From contig NZ_LR130786.1 of the NCBI RefSeq assembly GCF_900626135.1, positions 248,001-312,000 of the forward strand: a stretch of 64,000 nucleotides of DNA, in the 5' to 3' direction. The number at the start of each line of letters is the position of its first letter. Position 1 is the first letter of the stretch. This document shows positions 34,312 to 43,942 of the stretch, piece after piece. Below the pieces are notes generated by a model. The model was not told the DNA's origin. It worked only from the letters and a program-made list of their open reading frames with translations, and did no database searches. The position numbers and the translations under genes were made by a program. This DNA comes from Senegalia massiliensis (GTDB lineage: Bacteria > Bacillota > Clostridia > Tissierellales > SIT17).

Positions 34312-34886
34312 ATTTTATTCAACCTCTCTTTTAATTTATTTTTTCTTACTTCTATTTTCCTTTTACTATGTTGTTCTACTTCTTTTTTTCTAGCTTCAAT
34401 AGTTGTATCTTCATAAGCAGGAAATGTTGTTATAGAGACTTCATGTAAGTCTATTTCTTTAATGGTCCATTTTATAGTTCCATCTTCTCTATAGTCAGTT
34501 TCTTCATTTAAAATATTAAATCCAAATGAATTTCCTGATACATCCCCTCTTTTTACTCTCTGATATATATTTACTGCATCTGTATCATTAGAGTTTATTT
34601 TAATTGTTCCAAATAAACCTTTACTATCAACTTCTAATAACAATGTATTAGATTTGTTTCTTCCTAAAACTAAAGTAGTATCATGATTGATTAATGCTCT
34701 AATATCATTGCTTAAAGTATTTTTACATGCATCAGGTGATATTTCTTCATATGCACCTGGCCATAATTCTGTTTCTCTATTAAACACTATAAAATAACCC
34801 TCTAGATACATATCACCTTCTTGTTCTTCTCTTACTTTTAAATCAGCTGTGATATTTCTCACTTGCCTTTGTTTTTCTCTACTCAT
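34305..34886 (-). CDS. Prohead protease, HK97 family
   Basis: A 193-residue serine protease of phage maturation. [20 protein letters not shown] near residue 25 and [19 protein letters not shown] near 62 (with the catalytic His) are typical; [12 protein letters not shown] near 112 includes the Ser and [19 protein letters not shown] near 135 the last active-site region. It cuts the scaffold domain from the capsid protein. The start used has RBS GGTGGTGAAAATA directly before ATG AGT AGA. It overlaps the portal stop by 8 bases. Confidence 0.92.
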   Translation of the reverse strand: MSREKQRQVRNITADLKVREEQEGDMYLEGYFIVFNRETELWPGAYEEISPDACKNTLSNDIRALINHDTTLVLGRNKSNTLLLEVDSKGLFGTIKINSNDTDAVNIYQRVKRGDVSGNSFGFNILNEETDYREDGTIKWTIKEIDLHEVSITTFPAYEDTTIEARKKEVEQHSKRKIEVRKNKLKERLNKIC

Positions 34887-36072
34887 TATTTTCACCACCC
34901 TTCAACTTTTGCTGATTACCCAATAAATCAGCTGGTACATAGTTTTCTAATACTATTAGTTCGTTCATTTCAGGATCTGGACTCATACCTAACCAATCTC
35001 TCAATTCATTTCTTCTTAATGTATTTCTATCAACTAAAGCTGTTCCAGCCGTAACTAAATCTAATAAGTCATATGCATATAGTGACCGTGGGTTTAATTT
35101 AAAATATAAATCAGGACTATAAAGTAATTTCTTTGTGAGCTCCTGCTCTATTGATTTTGCTATAGGAAGTATAGTTGAATTTATAAAATTATTGTACTCA
35201 TCTTTATTAAATGTACCTACTCCTAAAATAAATGCTGGAACTTTAAATATAGATGCTACTGTTTTTTTATCAATTTCTACCGCTTCATTTATGGCTAAGT
35301 CTTTAAGTGATAATGGTTTTACCTGGTCAACCTTTACTAAGTCAGCAGGTATTACCCAAGGTTTACCTCCACCAGTTTCTGAAATATACTTTTTCAGTAT
35401 TTCATCTCTACCTTCTTCACTAGCAAGTTCTTCTGTCATTGCATCTACACTTACTATTATTGAGGGTTTCCACTTATCACTCATAAATGCTTTTTTGGTA
35501 GCTGTAGCTTGACTAAGATTATCTACTATATCTTTTAGTGCTAATCTGTACCCTGTTCCTTTCCATGGTCTTTCAGCATCTGGGTTAATGACAAAATGTA
35601 GTAATTCATCATTAGTATATAGTCTATCTTCATATTTAATTTTATAACCTCTACTGGATTCTATGAATTCCCATTGACTAGGTTTTAGAGGTATTAAATC
35701 ATCTATTAACCCTTCTTTTATTACAGGATAAATTATACTATTACCTTCACCTTCTAGTAATAATGTCCTTACTATGTTATGCATCCAATTTTTTCTGGTA
35801 GTTAAAGAATAAGGAGCAATATCGATCTTCCTAGATAATTCATTTTTAATTCTTACATCTCCATCTTCCGTATTTTTCATTAGGTGTATTGTCATAGAGG
35901 AAATTAAATCGGCAATTTTGTCTGCTGCTATTTTTACTTCTGGATGATTTGATAATTTTGTATATCCAGGAATAATTAACTTTTCTCCTATATCATCTTG
36001 CGATAAAATCCATTGAAGAGTACTATTAGGTTCTGCTCTCGTATTTTTTTTACTCTTAAATAAAAATCCCAA
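34879..36072 (-). CDS. Portal protein, HK97 type
   Basis: A 397-residue portal. Conserved elements: [20 protein letters not shown] near residue 40, [20 protein letters not shown] near 152, [20 protein letters not shown] near 234, and [20 protein letters not shown] near 348. It forms the dodecameric ring at one head vertex through which DNA enters. Start is one base after the stop of a tiny membrane protein gene. Very Gly/Arg-poor start, normal for the family. Confidence 0.94.
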   Translation of the reverse strand: MGFLFKSKKNTRAEPNSTLQWILSQDDIGEKLIIPGYTKLSNHPEVKIAADKIADLISSMTIHLMKNTEDGDVRIKNELSRKIDIAPYSLTTRKNWMHNIVRTLLLEGEGNSIIYPVIKEGLIDDLIPLKPSQWEFIESSRGYKIKYEDRLYTNDELLHFVINPDAERPWKGTGYRLALKDIVDNLSQATATKKAFMSDKWKPSIIVSVDAMTEELASEEGRDEILKKYISETGGGKPWVIPADLVKVDQVKPLSLKDLAINEAVEIDKKTVASIFKVPAFILGVGTFNKDEYNNFINSTILPIAKSIEQELTKKLLYSPDLYFKLNPRSLYAYDLLDLVTAGTALVDRNTLRRNELRDWLGMSPDPEMNELIVLENYVPADLLGNQQKLKGGENNE

Positions 36073-36074
36073 TA

Positions 36075-36245
36075 TTAATCACCCCCCCGCCACATTAAAA
36101 ACGCTAAAGCTATAAACAAAGATCCTGTCGCTATAAAACCAGCTACTTTATTGAACATAAAAAAACCTATTGAAATATTTATTATTCCAATAAGTAAAAT
36201 TATTTCTATTAAATTATCTAGTAAAAATTCTTTTATTTTTTTCAT
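36075..36245 (-). CDS. Small membrane protein in head operon
   Basis: A 56-residue protein beginning [14 protein letters not shown] and ending AFLMWRGGD. It consists of two hydrophobic helices (about residues 12-30 and 35-52). It fills the gap between terminase and portal, one base after the terminase stop, and its GGGGGG stretch doubles as the portal ribosome site. Similar tiny membrane proteins at this place are common in HK97-like phages; function unknown. Confidence 0.65.
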   Translation of the reverse strand: MKKIKEFLLDNLIEIILLIGIINISIGFFMFNKVAGFIATGSLFIALAFLMWRGGD

Positions 36246-36246
36246 G

Positions 36247-37980
36247 CTATTTTCCTTCCAACCATTTTTTTGCTGCTCCTGCTTTTTCCATACTTTTTAA
36301 TTTTCTTACTGCTGCAAATACACTTGCATCAAATAAATCTATTCTCATAGTGTCTTCAACCTTTTCATATTGAATCATATCATCAGTTTTTTCTATTGCC
36401 CTAACATTTTGTACGCAATACTCATAAGCATCTGAATGTACATAATAAAATTTACCTGCTATAACCTTTTGTTCTATTAGCCTAAATCCTTGAGATTTGT
36501 TATAAAAATATTGTGGTTCATCTACTATATTAAATCCTTTTTTCTTCATACCTAAAAAGAACTCTTGACCAAACTTCCTATCAAAGCCTACTTGTTTAAT
36601 TTTAAAACCCATACTTCTCATTAATATAAACCAGTTTATAACATCGGAATAATTTACGATAGGATTGTTACTCATAGTTAAAAGACCATCATCTTCCCAT
36701 CCAAAAAGAGGTATATTATCTTCTTCAGCTTTTTTATGTGCCATGACTCTAGGGAAAAAAGCATGTGTAATTACAATATCTACATCTTTATACCTACCAT
36801 ATAAGGCAGCTCCTGTAAGGTCATGAAGTTTTGAAAGGTCAGCCCCACCAAACCAATCAATTTTAAGTTTTGACAATTCTTTTAATGTCCATGTGTATTT
36901 CTTATCACTCGCCCTGAATTGATCTATATTAAAATATGCTTTCATAGCATTAGTGTAAATATTAAGGGATTTTGCTAAGTAAGATTTTCTTTGTTGGGGA
37001 TCATTTTGCGCCTGGTATGCATCATTTAAAAGTTCCTGGCCTGAAATAGATACATTATAATTTGGATTAGCTTTTTCATGCTCTAAAGGATTTGTATAAT
37101 CTACCTCTCCCGTTTCAGGATCTTGGTCAGCTTTTGCTATAAATATAAAAATAGATTCAGCTCCACTATCACTTACAACTTGATCCAATATCTTTTGACA
37201 ATAAACCATTCTGTTATAACAAAAACTATTCATGTTATCTCCAGCAGTTGTTATACCAATACAAAGTGAATTTCTATAAGCTTTTCCTGATTCCTTTATA
37301 GTATTATATTGACTAGCACTCTTATATAAATGTAATTCATCTAATATCTGTATAAGAGTATTTAATGAATCCATCTTGTCACTATTTCCAGCTATAGTTT
37401 CAATTCTCATATAACCATCACCAAGGTCACCACTTATACTATGCTCTTGATTGTTATCTAAAATTCTAAAGTTTTTATCTTCTCCCATATTTCTAAGATT
37501 ATAAAGAAGAAAATTAAAACTTTGTAAGGCTTGTTTGAGTAAATTTCCAACTACAACTATCTCAGCTCCCGATTTTCTTTCTAGTAATCCCAATCCCCAA
37601 GCTAAAGCACTCATAAATGGAGTTTTACCCTGTTTTCTTGGTAGCATTATAAAAGATTCTTTAAACCTTCTTAGGATAGTTCCTTTATGGAAAAACCCTA
37701 ATAAGTTATATACTAAAAATTTTTGCCAAGGTCTTAATAAAAAAGGAGTACCCCTAAGTGGATACCCTTGCATATTCTCACCCTTTTGATGCACAAATGT
37801 TTTTTCTATGATTTGAATAACAAACTCTGCATCTTTAGGATTAAAATCATATTTATCATTTTTCAGGTCCCTTTTAAATCTTTCACATGCTTGTATTATT
37901 TCTTTACATGCTACTTTCTTTTTAGTTACTATACTTTCTACATAATTCATTACCTCTTCATAGTTTTTATGTTGTTTCAT
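36247..37980 (-). CDS. Terminase large subunit
   Basis: A 577-residue packaging motor. N-terminal ATPase: Walker A-like region [20 protein letters not shown] near residues 105-124, Walker B near [11 protein letters not shown] (residue ~212), and coupling motif GITTAGDN near 237. The C-terminal nuclease has [19 protein letters not shown] near 373-391 with the acidic active site. It belongs to the HK97/phi-C31-like family. It overlaps the small subunit by 4 bases. Confidence 0.95.
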   Translation of the reverse strand: MKQHKNYEEVMNYVESIVTKKKVACKEIIQACERFKRDLKNDKYDFNPKDAEFVIQIIEKTFVHQKGENMQGYPLRGTPFLLRPWQKFLVYNLLGFFHKGTILRRFKESFIMLPRKQGKTPFMSALAWGLGLLERKSGAEIVVVGNLLKQALQSFNFLLYNLRNMGEDKNFRILDNNQEHSISGDLGDGYMRIETIAGNSDKMDSLNTLIQILDELHLYKSASQYNTIKESGKAYRNSLCIGITTAGDNMNSFCYNRMVYCQKILDQVVSDSGAESIFIFIAKADQDPETGEVDYTNPLEHEKANPNYNVSISGQELLNDAYQAQNDPQQRKSYLAKSLNIYTNAMKAYFNIDQFRASDKKYTWTLKELSKLKIDWFGGADLSKLHDLTGAALYGRYKDVDIVITHAFFPRVMAHKKAEEDNIPLFGWEDDGLLTMSNNPIVNYSDVINWFILMRSMGFKIKQVGFDRKFGQEFFLGMKKKGFNIVDEPQYFYNKSQGFRLIEQKVIAGKFYYVHSDAYEYCVQNVRAIEKTDDMIQYEKVEDTMRIDLFDASVFAAVRKLKSMEKAGAAKKWLEGK

Positions 37981-38339
37981 CCATTATCCAACTCACTTAA
38001 TATACTAGCTAAACCAGACTTCTTTTTTATATCAGGTGTGATAGATTGAAATGATTTAGGATTAAGACATAACATATTTAAATAAGTCGCAATATCCATC
38101 CTTAATTTTTCTATAGCAGATAATAATGGAGTTTTTCTTTCATTTGTTGCACCTGCTTTATTTGTATATTCTTCCGTTATTTTATATCCACTTTCTTCAA
38201 ATTGTTCTAAGAAATTTTCATATTGATGCATCATTCCAACTAAAATATCAATTGTATTTTTGTATTCTAATTTGTATATTCCAAGCTCTTTCATTCTTTT
38301 AATTATTTGTTTTTCTATTGTTGCTTTCTGTCTACTCAA
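37977..38339 (-). CDS. Terminase small subunit, P27-like
   Basis: A 120-residue helical protein, body [20 protein letters not shown] and C-terminal [20 protein letters not shown]. This is the pattern of P27-type small terminase subunits, which bind the packaging site and bring DNA to the large subunit. The start chosen is TTG eight bases after AAAGGGGG; a GTG three codons earlier would lie within the ribosome site. The 60 bases upstream, before HNH, could hold the cos or pac site. Confidence 0.82.
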   Translation of the reverse strand: MSRQKATIEKQIIKRMKELGIYKLEYKNTIDILVGMMHQYENFLEQFEESGYKITEEYTNKAGATNERKTPLLSAIEKLRMDIATYLNMLCLNPKSFQSITPDIKKKSGLASILSELDNG

Positions 38340-38406
38340 TTCTACCACCCCCTTTTTAAAATTACTCAGTCTATTGGAAAAACTTATCCCTCCTCGGTCC
38401 CTATAT

Positions 38407-38697
38407 TTATTTTTTAGAACTTAAAAGGTGGGGGGATACTTTATTAAACCAGAACATTCCTTTTTCTGTTAATTTATTTGTAATTCTATCATGGAAACTA
38501 TTATGACATTTAGTACACACACTAAGTAAATTTACATTTACATACTTATACTTGGGATAGTCTTCAGCAGGCATAACATGGTGTACTATTGTTGCTGCAG
38601 TAGTCTTGCCATATCTTTTGCAATGTCTACATAAATACTCATCTCTCTTTAATATTACTCTTCTTTTTCTTTTCCACTTCTTAACTTTATAATTCAT
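38407..38697 (-). CDS. HNH endonuclease
   Basis: A 96-residue HNH nuclease. Zinc Cys pair CRHCKRYG near residue 22, HHVMPAEDYP near 40 with the catalytic His, and CTKCHNSFHDR near 61. HNH proteins next to terminase are needed, in HK97-like phages, for cutting DNA at cos sites together with the terminase. ATG is followed by a basic helix (NYKVKKWKRKRRV). It lies upstream of the terminase genes on the same strand. Confidence 0.9.
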   Translation of the reverse strand: MNYKVKKWKRKRRVILKRDEYLCRHCKRYGKTTAATIVHHVMPAEDYPKYKYVNVNLLSVCTKCHNSFHDRITNKLTEKGMFWFNKVSPHLLSSKK

Positions 38698-38740
38698 ATA
38701 TATTTCTCCGTATAAAAAGAGAACCCTAAGGTTCCCTAAT

Positions 38741-39040
38741 TTATTCTTTATTATTTAAATCCTCTATGCTTTTATTTAATCTACTTAGCTGTCTTATTAT
38801 CATCCAGTTCTGTTCAACCAATGCAGATAGATATGTAACCTTAGCCTGTTCTTCTGCCTTAGCAAAACTTAAGGCCATACCTGCTTTAAATGCCCCATTA
38901 CCCGCTAAATCTCCTGCTATCTTCTGAAGTACTACTAAATCCTTTTCATCGAGATCTTCAAGCTGATACCTCTCCATAAACTTTTGTAGTTTTTCCTTCT
39001 GCTTTTCTTCCTTTGTTTTCTTTTCACCAAATAATGCCAT
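38741..39040 (-). CDS. Phage protein, unknown, helical
   Basis: A 99-residue charged helical protein starting MALFGEKKTKEEKQKEKLQK. A short N-terminal hydrophobic patch is followed by alternating basic and acidic helices. The C-terminal ~50 residues (MALSFAKAEEQAKVTYLSAL) are predicted to form helical coiled coil. It lies 27 bases downstream of the coiled-coil membrane protein. A weak hairpin after its stop (about 38716-38734) may end the transcript. No known family. Confidence 0.6.
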   Translation of the reverse strand: MALFGEKKTKEEKQKEKLQKFMERYQLEDLDEKDLVVLQKIAGDLAGNGAFKAGMALSFAKAEEQAKVTYLSALVEQNWMIIRQLSRLNKSIEDLNNKE

Positions 39041-39066
39041 TAACCTTACCTCCCTTTTATATTTCC

Positions 39067-40461
39067 TTAATCAACTTTATTGTTCATATTAAATGCTCTC
39101 TGTAAGAGATCTAATAACATTGTATATTTGCTTTCATCTTCATCATCTCTTTTATCATCATTACTAAAAATCACATCATATCTACCAAAGAATTTATAAG
39201 CTAGTTCCTCCATAATTTCATCTTTTCGTTCATTTGGTAATATTGCTAAATAAGGTTTAATTGCTGATAACTCCAATTGCATTTGTCTATTATACCTTTC
39301 ATTCTCTAAATGTTTACTAGCTTGTCTAGAACAATATGCAGTTAATGTACCTATAGCAGATACAACTATAATTCTTGATGAAAATAATGCCCAATTAACT
39401 TCATTTGTGGGTAAGTTTAAATTTTTAAAAGAGTTTACAAAATTAATACTAAAACCTATTAATCCTATTATAGATAACACCGTTGTAATTTGCCAAATTA
39501 TTCTAGAGCTTTTTTCTTTATTAGCAAATTTATCATAACCCTCTGACATATTTTTAATAGCAACAGAATTTGAAAGTTTTTTTAATTCATCTTTATATTC
39601 ATCAAATTGTTTGAAATATTCTTTAACTTTCGAATCATATTCTTCTTCAATTTTTATTCGTGTATCTTTTAATTCATTAATTAAAGTAAAAAATATTTCT
39701 TTATTACTTTTTTCAATTTCTTTAAAATTTGAATTAAATTCATCACTCACACGCTCAAAATCTTCATTTATATTATGCTCCAAATCACTAAAATCTTCTT
39801 TAAATTTATCCTTTAAGTTACTAAACTCTTCTATACGATTCTCTTGTGATTTACTAAATTGAGTATTAAATTCATTTATTTGGTTCTGTGACTGACTTAT
39901 TACTGAGTTAACTCTACTTTTTTCAGCACTTATTGATTCAGTAATTTGTTCTAGTTTAGATTCTCTTTCATTTATTGTTTGTACTGATTTATTATATTCA
40001 TCCTTTAATTTCTCAGAATATTCATTATAATCTTTATGCATATTATTCATTAAATGAGATATGGATTTTCTAAAATTACTTATATCGTTCCTTATATTCT
40101 CAATATCATCCGGACTCTTAATATTATTTATTAATGACATTATATGTATAATATTATTCGTATTAGCTATAATGTTATTTACATGTCCTTGATTTAAATT
40201 GCTAATATATGAATTAAGATTCTGCGTAGCACTATTTATATTACTATAAATATTATCTAAAGTATTTTTAGATACAAAATAAGGATCTACTGCTTCTAAA
40301 TCATTTACTAATCTTTCTTTTACTAATTTCAATCTTGTTATATGTTCTAAATTCGCTTCAGGTATATCTTTTTTTTCTTCAGCTTTTTTAATTATTTCTT
40401 CTAAACTATTTAAAGATTCATGTATTTGATGATTCTTAAACTGTTCAATAATTATAGACAT
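39067..40461 (-). CDS. Coiled-coil membrane protein, possible prophage moron
   Basis: A 464-residue protein with no match I recognise. Residues about 1-310 are almost wholly long coiled coil, rich in Asn/Glu/Lys. Two membrane segments follow at about 320-341 (IIWQITTVLSIIGLIGFS) and 358-377 (LFSSRIIVVSAIGTLTAY), then an 80-residue C-terminal domain (ALQLELSAIKPYLAILPNE-like, then LAYKFFGRYDVIFS). The start used is the ATG after GGTGATAAATAAT. It lies between the late regulator and packaging genes, a slot where phages often carry accessory genes. Membrane-bound sensor or exclusion protein is a guess from architecture. Confidence 0.6.
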   Translation of the reverse strand: MSIIIEQFKNHQIHESLNSLEEIIKKAEEKKDIPEANLEHITRLKLVKERLVNDLEAVDPYFVSKNTLDNIYSNINSATQNLNSYISNLNQGHVNNIIANTNNIIHIMSLINNIKSPDDIENIRNDISNFRKSISHLMNNMHKDYNEYSEKLKDEYNKSVQTINERESKLEQITESISAEKSRVNSVISQSQNQINEFNTQFSKSQENRIEEFSNLKDKFKEDFSDLEHNINEDFERVSDEFNSNFKEIEKSNKEIFFTLINELKDTRIKIEEEYDSKVKEYFKQFDEYKDELKKLSNSVAIKNMSEGYDKFANKEKSSRIIWQITTVLSIIGLIGFSINFVNSFKNLNLPTNEVNWALFSSRIIVVSAIGTLTAYCSRQASKHLENERYNRQMQLELSAIKPYLAILPNERKDEIMEELAYKFFGRYDVIFSNDDKRDDEDESKYTMLLDLLQRAFNMNNKVD

Positions 40462-40575
40462 ATTATTTATCACCACTTTCTGTTTCATTTCTTCTACTTA
40501 CTTCTTACTATTTCTACAGAAAAGGTGATATTCCTTCAATTTATTATCGCAATATTCGACATTATTTTTATTAGG

Positions 40576-40689
40576 TTACCATTTCTTATACTTATATTTA
40601 CCGCATTTTATACATTTATATTTGGTAATACCTTTACCTTTTATCATATTTCTCGCTATTAATATCCAATTGTGTAAACAGATTCTCAT
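40576..40689 (-). CDS. Tiny Cys-containing protein
   Basis: A 37-residue frame, starting MRICLHNWILIARNMIK and containing KCIKCGKYKYKKW with a CxxC. AGGAGG lies just before the ATG. Could be a small zinc-knuckle protein. No family known. It lies in the long stretch between the late regulator and the coiled-coil protein. Confidence 0.5.
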   Translation of the reverse strand: MRICLHNWILIARNMIKGKGITKYKCIKCGKYKYKKW

Positions 40690-40815
40690 TTTGATCCTCC
40701 TTAATTGAGTTTTTACTATTATATTGAATTCTGCAACTAGATATTCATATTCAACTTTTACATCATAATAGTTTTTATTAATTATACTTGGGTAGTATTC
40801 AAGATTTTTATCATG

Positions 40816-40944
40816 CTATTTTATTTTTGACTTTTCTTTTATACACCTTGGCCAAGGACAATAATAATTCTTATTATTTAGCTTCTTTTTCCATATACAA
40901 TTTTTACATTTGCTCTTATTAAATTTCTTATCTGTCATCTTCAT
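40816..40944 (-). CDS. Tiny Cys-rich protein
   Basis: A 42-residue frame. KSKCKNCIWKK has CxxC and YYCPWPRCIKEK has CxxxxC, so four Cys in a zinc-finger-like spacing. RBS GGTGAG is weak but well placed. It is followed by the 37-residue Cys-containing frame, so the two may act together. Confidence 0.5.
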   Translation of the reverse strand: MKMTDKKFNKSKCKNCIWKKKLNNKNYYCPWPRCIKEKSKIK

Positions 40945-40966
40945 ATTCTCACCTTTTTGGCATAAT

Positions 40967-41001
40967 AAAAAGAACACTCCTGGCGTTTAAGTGTTCTTTT
41001 A
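40967..41001 (-). terminator. Terminator after the late regulator
   Basis: AGAACACT and AGTGTTCT arms with a 12-base loop and TTTTTATT on the minus strand. It ends the transcript of the sigma-like regulator gene and separates it from the tiny Cys-protein genes. Confidence 0.75.
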
Positions 41002-41098
41002 TATATAATATTAAATTTATGATGAAAGCCTGTGTATTTCGTCGGTCTTTCTCTTAATACCATAATATTATATGTATTGCCGACATGTCACCGACAAC

Positions 41099-41530
41099 TT
41101 ATATACATTTCTTATTTCTAGAGCTTATTCTTTCAATTTGTCTCTTACTATAATTTAATTTATCTGCTATCTGCTGCAAAGTCATTCCTTTTATATCTCT
41201 ATAATAAACTACTTTATAATCTATACCTTCAAATTCATTTACTTTATCTTCAATAGATTTTATTTTACTTTTTATATTTTTTATATTATCTTCATGTATA
41301 GAAATATGACTTTCTATTCTATGTAACAAAGAAAGAGTCTCTCCAAAATCTAGTTGTCCACCTCCACCACTTACTCTTGGTTGTGAATAATCTATTGAAC
41401 CTATAGGTTTAGGACCTCCAAATTTCCCTAACTTTTCTATAGCTTTCTTTTCTTCTTCATATGCCTGTAATCTAATTTCCCATATTTCTAACATTTTATA
41501 TAGATCATTGATTGAATTAATTATCTCCAT
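41099..41530 (-). CDS. Sigma-like phage late transcription regulator
   Basis: A 143-residue protein with an N-terminal coiled coil and a C-terminal helix-turn-helix resembling sigma region 4: VVYYRDIKGMTLQQIADKLN near residues 106-125, then YSKRQIERISSR. This is the layout of ArpU/RinA/DUF1492-type phage regulators that switch on the late genes. The start used is ATG with GGGGAGTGAGG just upstream. It lies at the end of the early transcript, just before the late block, with a terminator after it. Confidence 0.8.
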   Translation of the reverse strand: MEIINSINDLYKMLEIWEIRLQAYEEEKKAIEKLGKFGGPKPIGSIDYSQPRVSGGGGQLDFGETLSLLHRIESHISIHEDNIKNIKSKIKSIEDKVNEFEGIDYKVVYYRDIKGMTLQQIADKLNYSKRQIERISSRNKKCI

Positions 41531-41535
41531 ATACC

Positions 41536-41865
41536 TCACTCCCCTTTTCTTATAGCATTTAATTGGTTTTCTACAATCCTAATCTCTAACTTAGTTGCAT
41601 TAATCTTTTCTTCTGCTGTTTTATATAATGTTTCTGCTACATCTCTTTTAAATTTTAATTCTGCAATATCTTTATCTCCCCTACATATATCATTTATAAT
41701 CGTTACTGGTACTTTATTATCCCTATGTTTTAATATTTCTGTAGCTAAAGCTATTCTATATGCTTTTTCTGCTTCTGCTTTTCCTTGTCCTCTTTCCTTT
41801 AACTTGTTTACTGCTAAATTAAGTGTACTTCTAAGTTGTTGTATCTCTATAATTAAGTCTTGCAC
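41536..41865 (-). CDS. Phage helical protein, unknown
   Basis: A 109-residue protein, almost all alpha-helical (starting MQDLIIEIQQLRSTLNLAVN), with a basic, Lys/Arg-rich C-terminal half. Start is GTG with AGGAGGGG directly upstream. It overlaps or abuts the start of the late regulator. No known family. Its place in the early operon suggests a small accessory protein of transcription or replication. Confidence 0.6.
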   Translation of the reverse strand: MQDLIIEIQQLRSTLNLAVNKLKERGQGKAEAEKAYRIALATEILKHRDNKVPVTIINDICRGDKDIAELKFKRDVAETLYKTAEEKINATKLEIRIVENQLNAIRKGE

Positions 41866-41892
41866 ATTATCCCCTCCTACATAAAAGAAACC

Positions 41893-41910
41893 CAGGGAAA
41901 ACTATCCCTG
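41893..41910 (-). terminator. Weak hairpin after the zinc-finger gene
   Basis: CAGGGA / TCCCTG stem with a short AT loop and TTTCTTTT beyond it on the minus strand. It overlaps the stop codon of the Com-like gene. Confidence 0.45.
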
Positions 41911-42042
41911 AGCTTCTAGAGCTTCTTTATTATATATTCTTACTGATTTACACCTTGGACATTTCATTTCTATTTCAAATTCTGCTGCCTTTGGTACTCT
42001 TCCTAATAATTTACTGCATATTTTACATCTTATTTCTTGCAT
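41902..42042 (-). CDS. Com-like zinc-finger protein
   Basis: A 46-residue protein, starting MQEIRCKICSKLLGRVPK and containing EMKCPRCKSVRIY, so two CxxC pairs that bind one zinc ion. This is the pattern of the Com family (Mu-like translational regulators) and of small phage zinc ribbons. RBS AGGAGGGAAG is strong. It follows the 243-codon unknown gene. Confidence 0.72.
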   Translation of the reverse strand: MQEIRCKICSKLLGRVPKAAEFEIEMKCPRCKSVRIYNKEALEAQG

Positions 42043-42126
42043 TTCTTCCCTCCTAAGATGTTTTATAATAAAAGATTTATTGTCAATTATGATAAAATCT
42101 ATTATGTTATTTAACTAAACTAATAA

Positions 42127-42843
42127 TTAAGAAATGATCTCTACTTTTCCATTACATTCTTCTAAGTTTTCTTCTAAGTATTTTTTGATACTCTGCATTG
42201 CTTGATTTCTCCACATTCCACCATCTGCTTCAAATATTGCTGCTCGTGGACCTTCTTGCATTCTAAATATAAACTTTGAAGAAGGTTGCTCTATTTCTGG
42301 AAATGTTCTATATGGAGCTAATATAACTGGATTAGGTACTTCTGCTTCTCCTACACTTGCTACACCTGTTTTAATCGTTACCTTTTGTGATACTCCATTA
42401 TCTCCAGTTTGCTTTACTGCTTCATCTCTTATTAACCCAGTAAATTTAAGTATTAAAGGTTTGTCCCCTTTATCATCAAAACTACTCTGCATCATAATAT
42501 TAAATCTTTCAGTGTCTAAAAATTGGTCATATCTAATGTTATCCGGTAATATTGCTTTTGCTATGATAAATTCATCTCTTTCTCCATCTCTATTTAATGG
42601 ACTTAATACATTTACCTGCTCTGGACTTCTAACTTGAATTAATAGCTTTACTCCTATTTCATCTATATTTTTCTTAATATAATCTATAATACTAGTTAAA
42701 TTTGATACTCTTAATGCTTGTACTTCTGGCTCTCTAACTCTTTTTAAATCTTGTGTTGTAAATAGTCCTTTTTCTGTTTCTATTAATAATTCCTTATCTA
42801 ATCCTAACCCTACTAAGTATTCTAAAGCTTTTCTTTCTATCAT
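42127..42843 (-). CDS. Conserved phage protein, unknown
   Basis: A 238-residue protein, starting MIERKALEYLVGLGLDKELL, with a beta-rich core that includes NVLSPLNRDGERDEFIIAKA near residue 80. C-terminal part has GPRAAIFEADGGMWRNQAMQ. It lies in the early block, next to a protein of replication-terminator type, so a role in DNA metabolism is likely. I know it only as a widespread Firmicute phage protein of unknown function. Start is the ATG after GGAGGTAGTTAAA. Confidence 0.7.
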   Translation of the reverse strand: MIERKALEYLVGLGLDKELLIETEKGLFTTQDLKRVREPEVQALRVSNLTSIIDYIKKNIDEIGVKLLIQVRSPEQVNVLSPLNRDGERDEFIIAKAILPDNIRYDQFLDTERFNIMMQSSFDDKGDKPLILKFTGLIRDEAVKQTGDNGVSQKVTIKTGVASVGEAEVPNPVILAPYRTFPEIEQPSSKFIFRMQEGPRAAIFEADGGMWRNQAMQSIKKYLEENLEECNGKVEIIS

Positions 42844-42865
42844 TTTAACTACCTCCATATTTTTA

Positions 42866-43252
42866 TTATTTTATTATTTTAATTCCTTCTATATCTACTG
42901 CTTCATCGTCTTTTAATATCTCACCTGTTTCTTCATTTACCCTCATGTACCTCTGACCTTTTACCTGATTTTGATATTCACTTGCTACTATACCCCCTTT
43001 ACCATCTTTATCAATGATTATTTTTGTTGCCACTCCAATTTTAGGAACTAATTTAGTTTTGACAATTATATTTACCATGCTTAGCTCCCTATCTTCATCA
43101 CTTTTAAATTCTAACTCTACTGTCATTTTTCTTTTTTTGACTGGGTCCGTGTTAGGATCTGCTATATTTTCTAATACCTCTTTTAATCCTACATTGAATT
43201 TCTCTGCTAATGCTCCACCTGCAAACTTTTCTAAATTTATATCATTTTTCAT
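42866..43252 (-). CDS. Replication-terminator-like phage protein
   Basis: A 128-residue protein. The opening NLEKFAGGALAEKFNVGLKE, then DPNTDPVKKRKMTVELEFKS, is the pattern commonly named replication terminator protein in Bacillus, Listeria and Clostridium phages. That name comes from a family label and does not prove a function. Downstream are Com-like and regulator genes. ATG after AGGAGGAAAAGTA. Confidence 0.72.
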   Translation of the reverse strand: MKNDINLEKFAGGALAEKFNVGLKEVLENIADPNTDPVKKRKMTVELEFKSDEDRELSMVNIIVKTKLVPKIGVATKIIIDKDGKGGIVASEYQNQVKGQRYMRVNEETGEILKDDEAVDIEGIKIIK

Positions 43253-43264
43253 TACTTTTCCTCC

Positions 43265-43417
43265 TTAATTTTTTATTGTCTTTTCTATGTAAATAAAATT
43301 CTTATCAAAACTTATTCTATCTACATATTTCAAATTATTTTTAGTAAATCTGATTCTTTCTTTAAATGTTGAGTAGGGTATTGCTTGTACTACTGTTAAA
43401 AGCTCATATTCTAACAT
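43265..43417 (-). CDS. Small phage protein, unknown
   Basis: A 50-residue frame starting MLEYELLTVVQAIPYSTFKE and containing NNLKYVDRISFDKNFIYIEK. It has a strong ribosome site (AGGAGGGCTTTGC). Basic middle and short beta-strand pattern. It sits between RecU and the replication-terminator-like gene. No family. Confidence 0.55.
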   Translation of the reverse strand: MLEYELLTVVQAIPYSTFKERIRFTKNNLKYVDRISFDKNFIYIEKTIKN

Positions 43418-43437
43418 GCAAAGCCCTCCTTAGTCTT

Positions 43438-43941
43438 CTATATTCCTTCCAAATAGTCTAATAATATTCCATTTCTTGAAACTATTTCTTGACAATCATC
43501 TTCAAAAAAACTGTATGGAATACTTGCAAAACCTCTCTTTCCTTTATTTTCTTCCCACGCTGCCCAGTGAAAAATTAAATCATCAAATTCTAATCTAAAG
43601 ACCTTATCTTTACTTTTAAATGATACTAATATAAAAGCTCGTCCTCCATTTAAATTCCAACTCTCCATGAATTCTATTTGATGTTGGTGGATGTTTTTTA
43701 AAGGAAATCTGTTTTGTTTTGTTTCTTTTGCATCAAAAGCTACAGGAATGCTTTTATAAACTCCTATAAAATCAAGTGTGCTTTTCTGTTCAAAATATCC
43801 GTTTACTATTTTACGCCCTTGTCTTTTAAGTACCTTTACTGGTGTAGCTATCTTTTGTATAAGTGCTTTTCCTCTTCTTATATAAACTATATTAGAATAG
43901 TTTATATATTCTTCAAACGTATCTCCTCTATGGATTCCCAA
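43438..43941 (-). CDS. recU: Holliday junction resolvase RecU
   Basis: A 167-residue RecU-type resolvase. IHRGDTFEEYINYSNIVYIR opens the domain, GYFEQKSTLDFIGVYKSIPV near residue 48 holds catalytic acids, FDAKETKQNRFPLKNIHQHQ near 70-89 completes the active site, and AFILVSFKSKDKVFRLEFDD follows. It cuts Holliday junctions during phage recombination. The start used is TTG, 8 bases after AAGGAG. A GTG three codons earlier would lie inside the ribosome site. Confidence 0.93.
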   Translation of the reverse strand: MGIHRGDTFEEYINYSNIVYIRRGKALIQKIATPVKVLKRQGRKIVNGYFEQKSTLDFIGVYKSIPVAFDAKETKQNRFPLKNIHQHQIEFMESWNLNGGRAFILVSFKSKDKVFRLEFDDLIFHWAAWEENKGKRGFASIPYSFFEDDCQEIVSRNGILLDYLEGI

Positions 43942-43942
43942 T

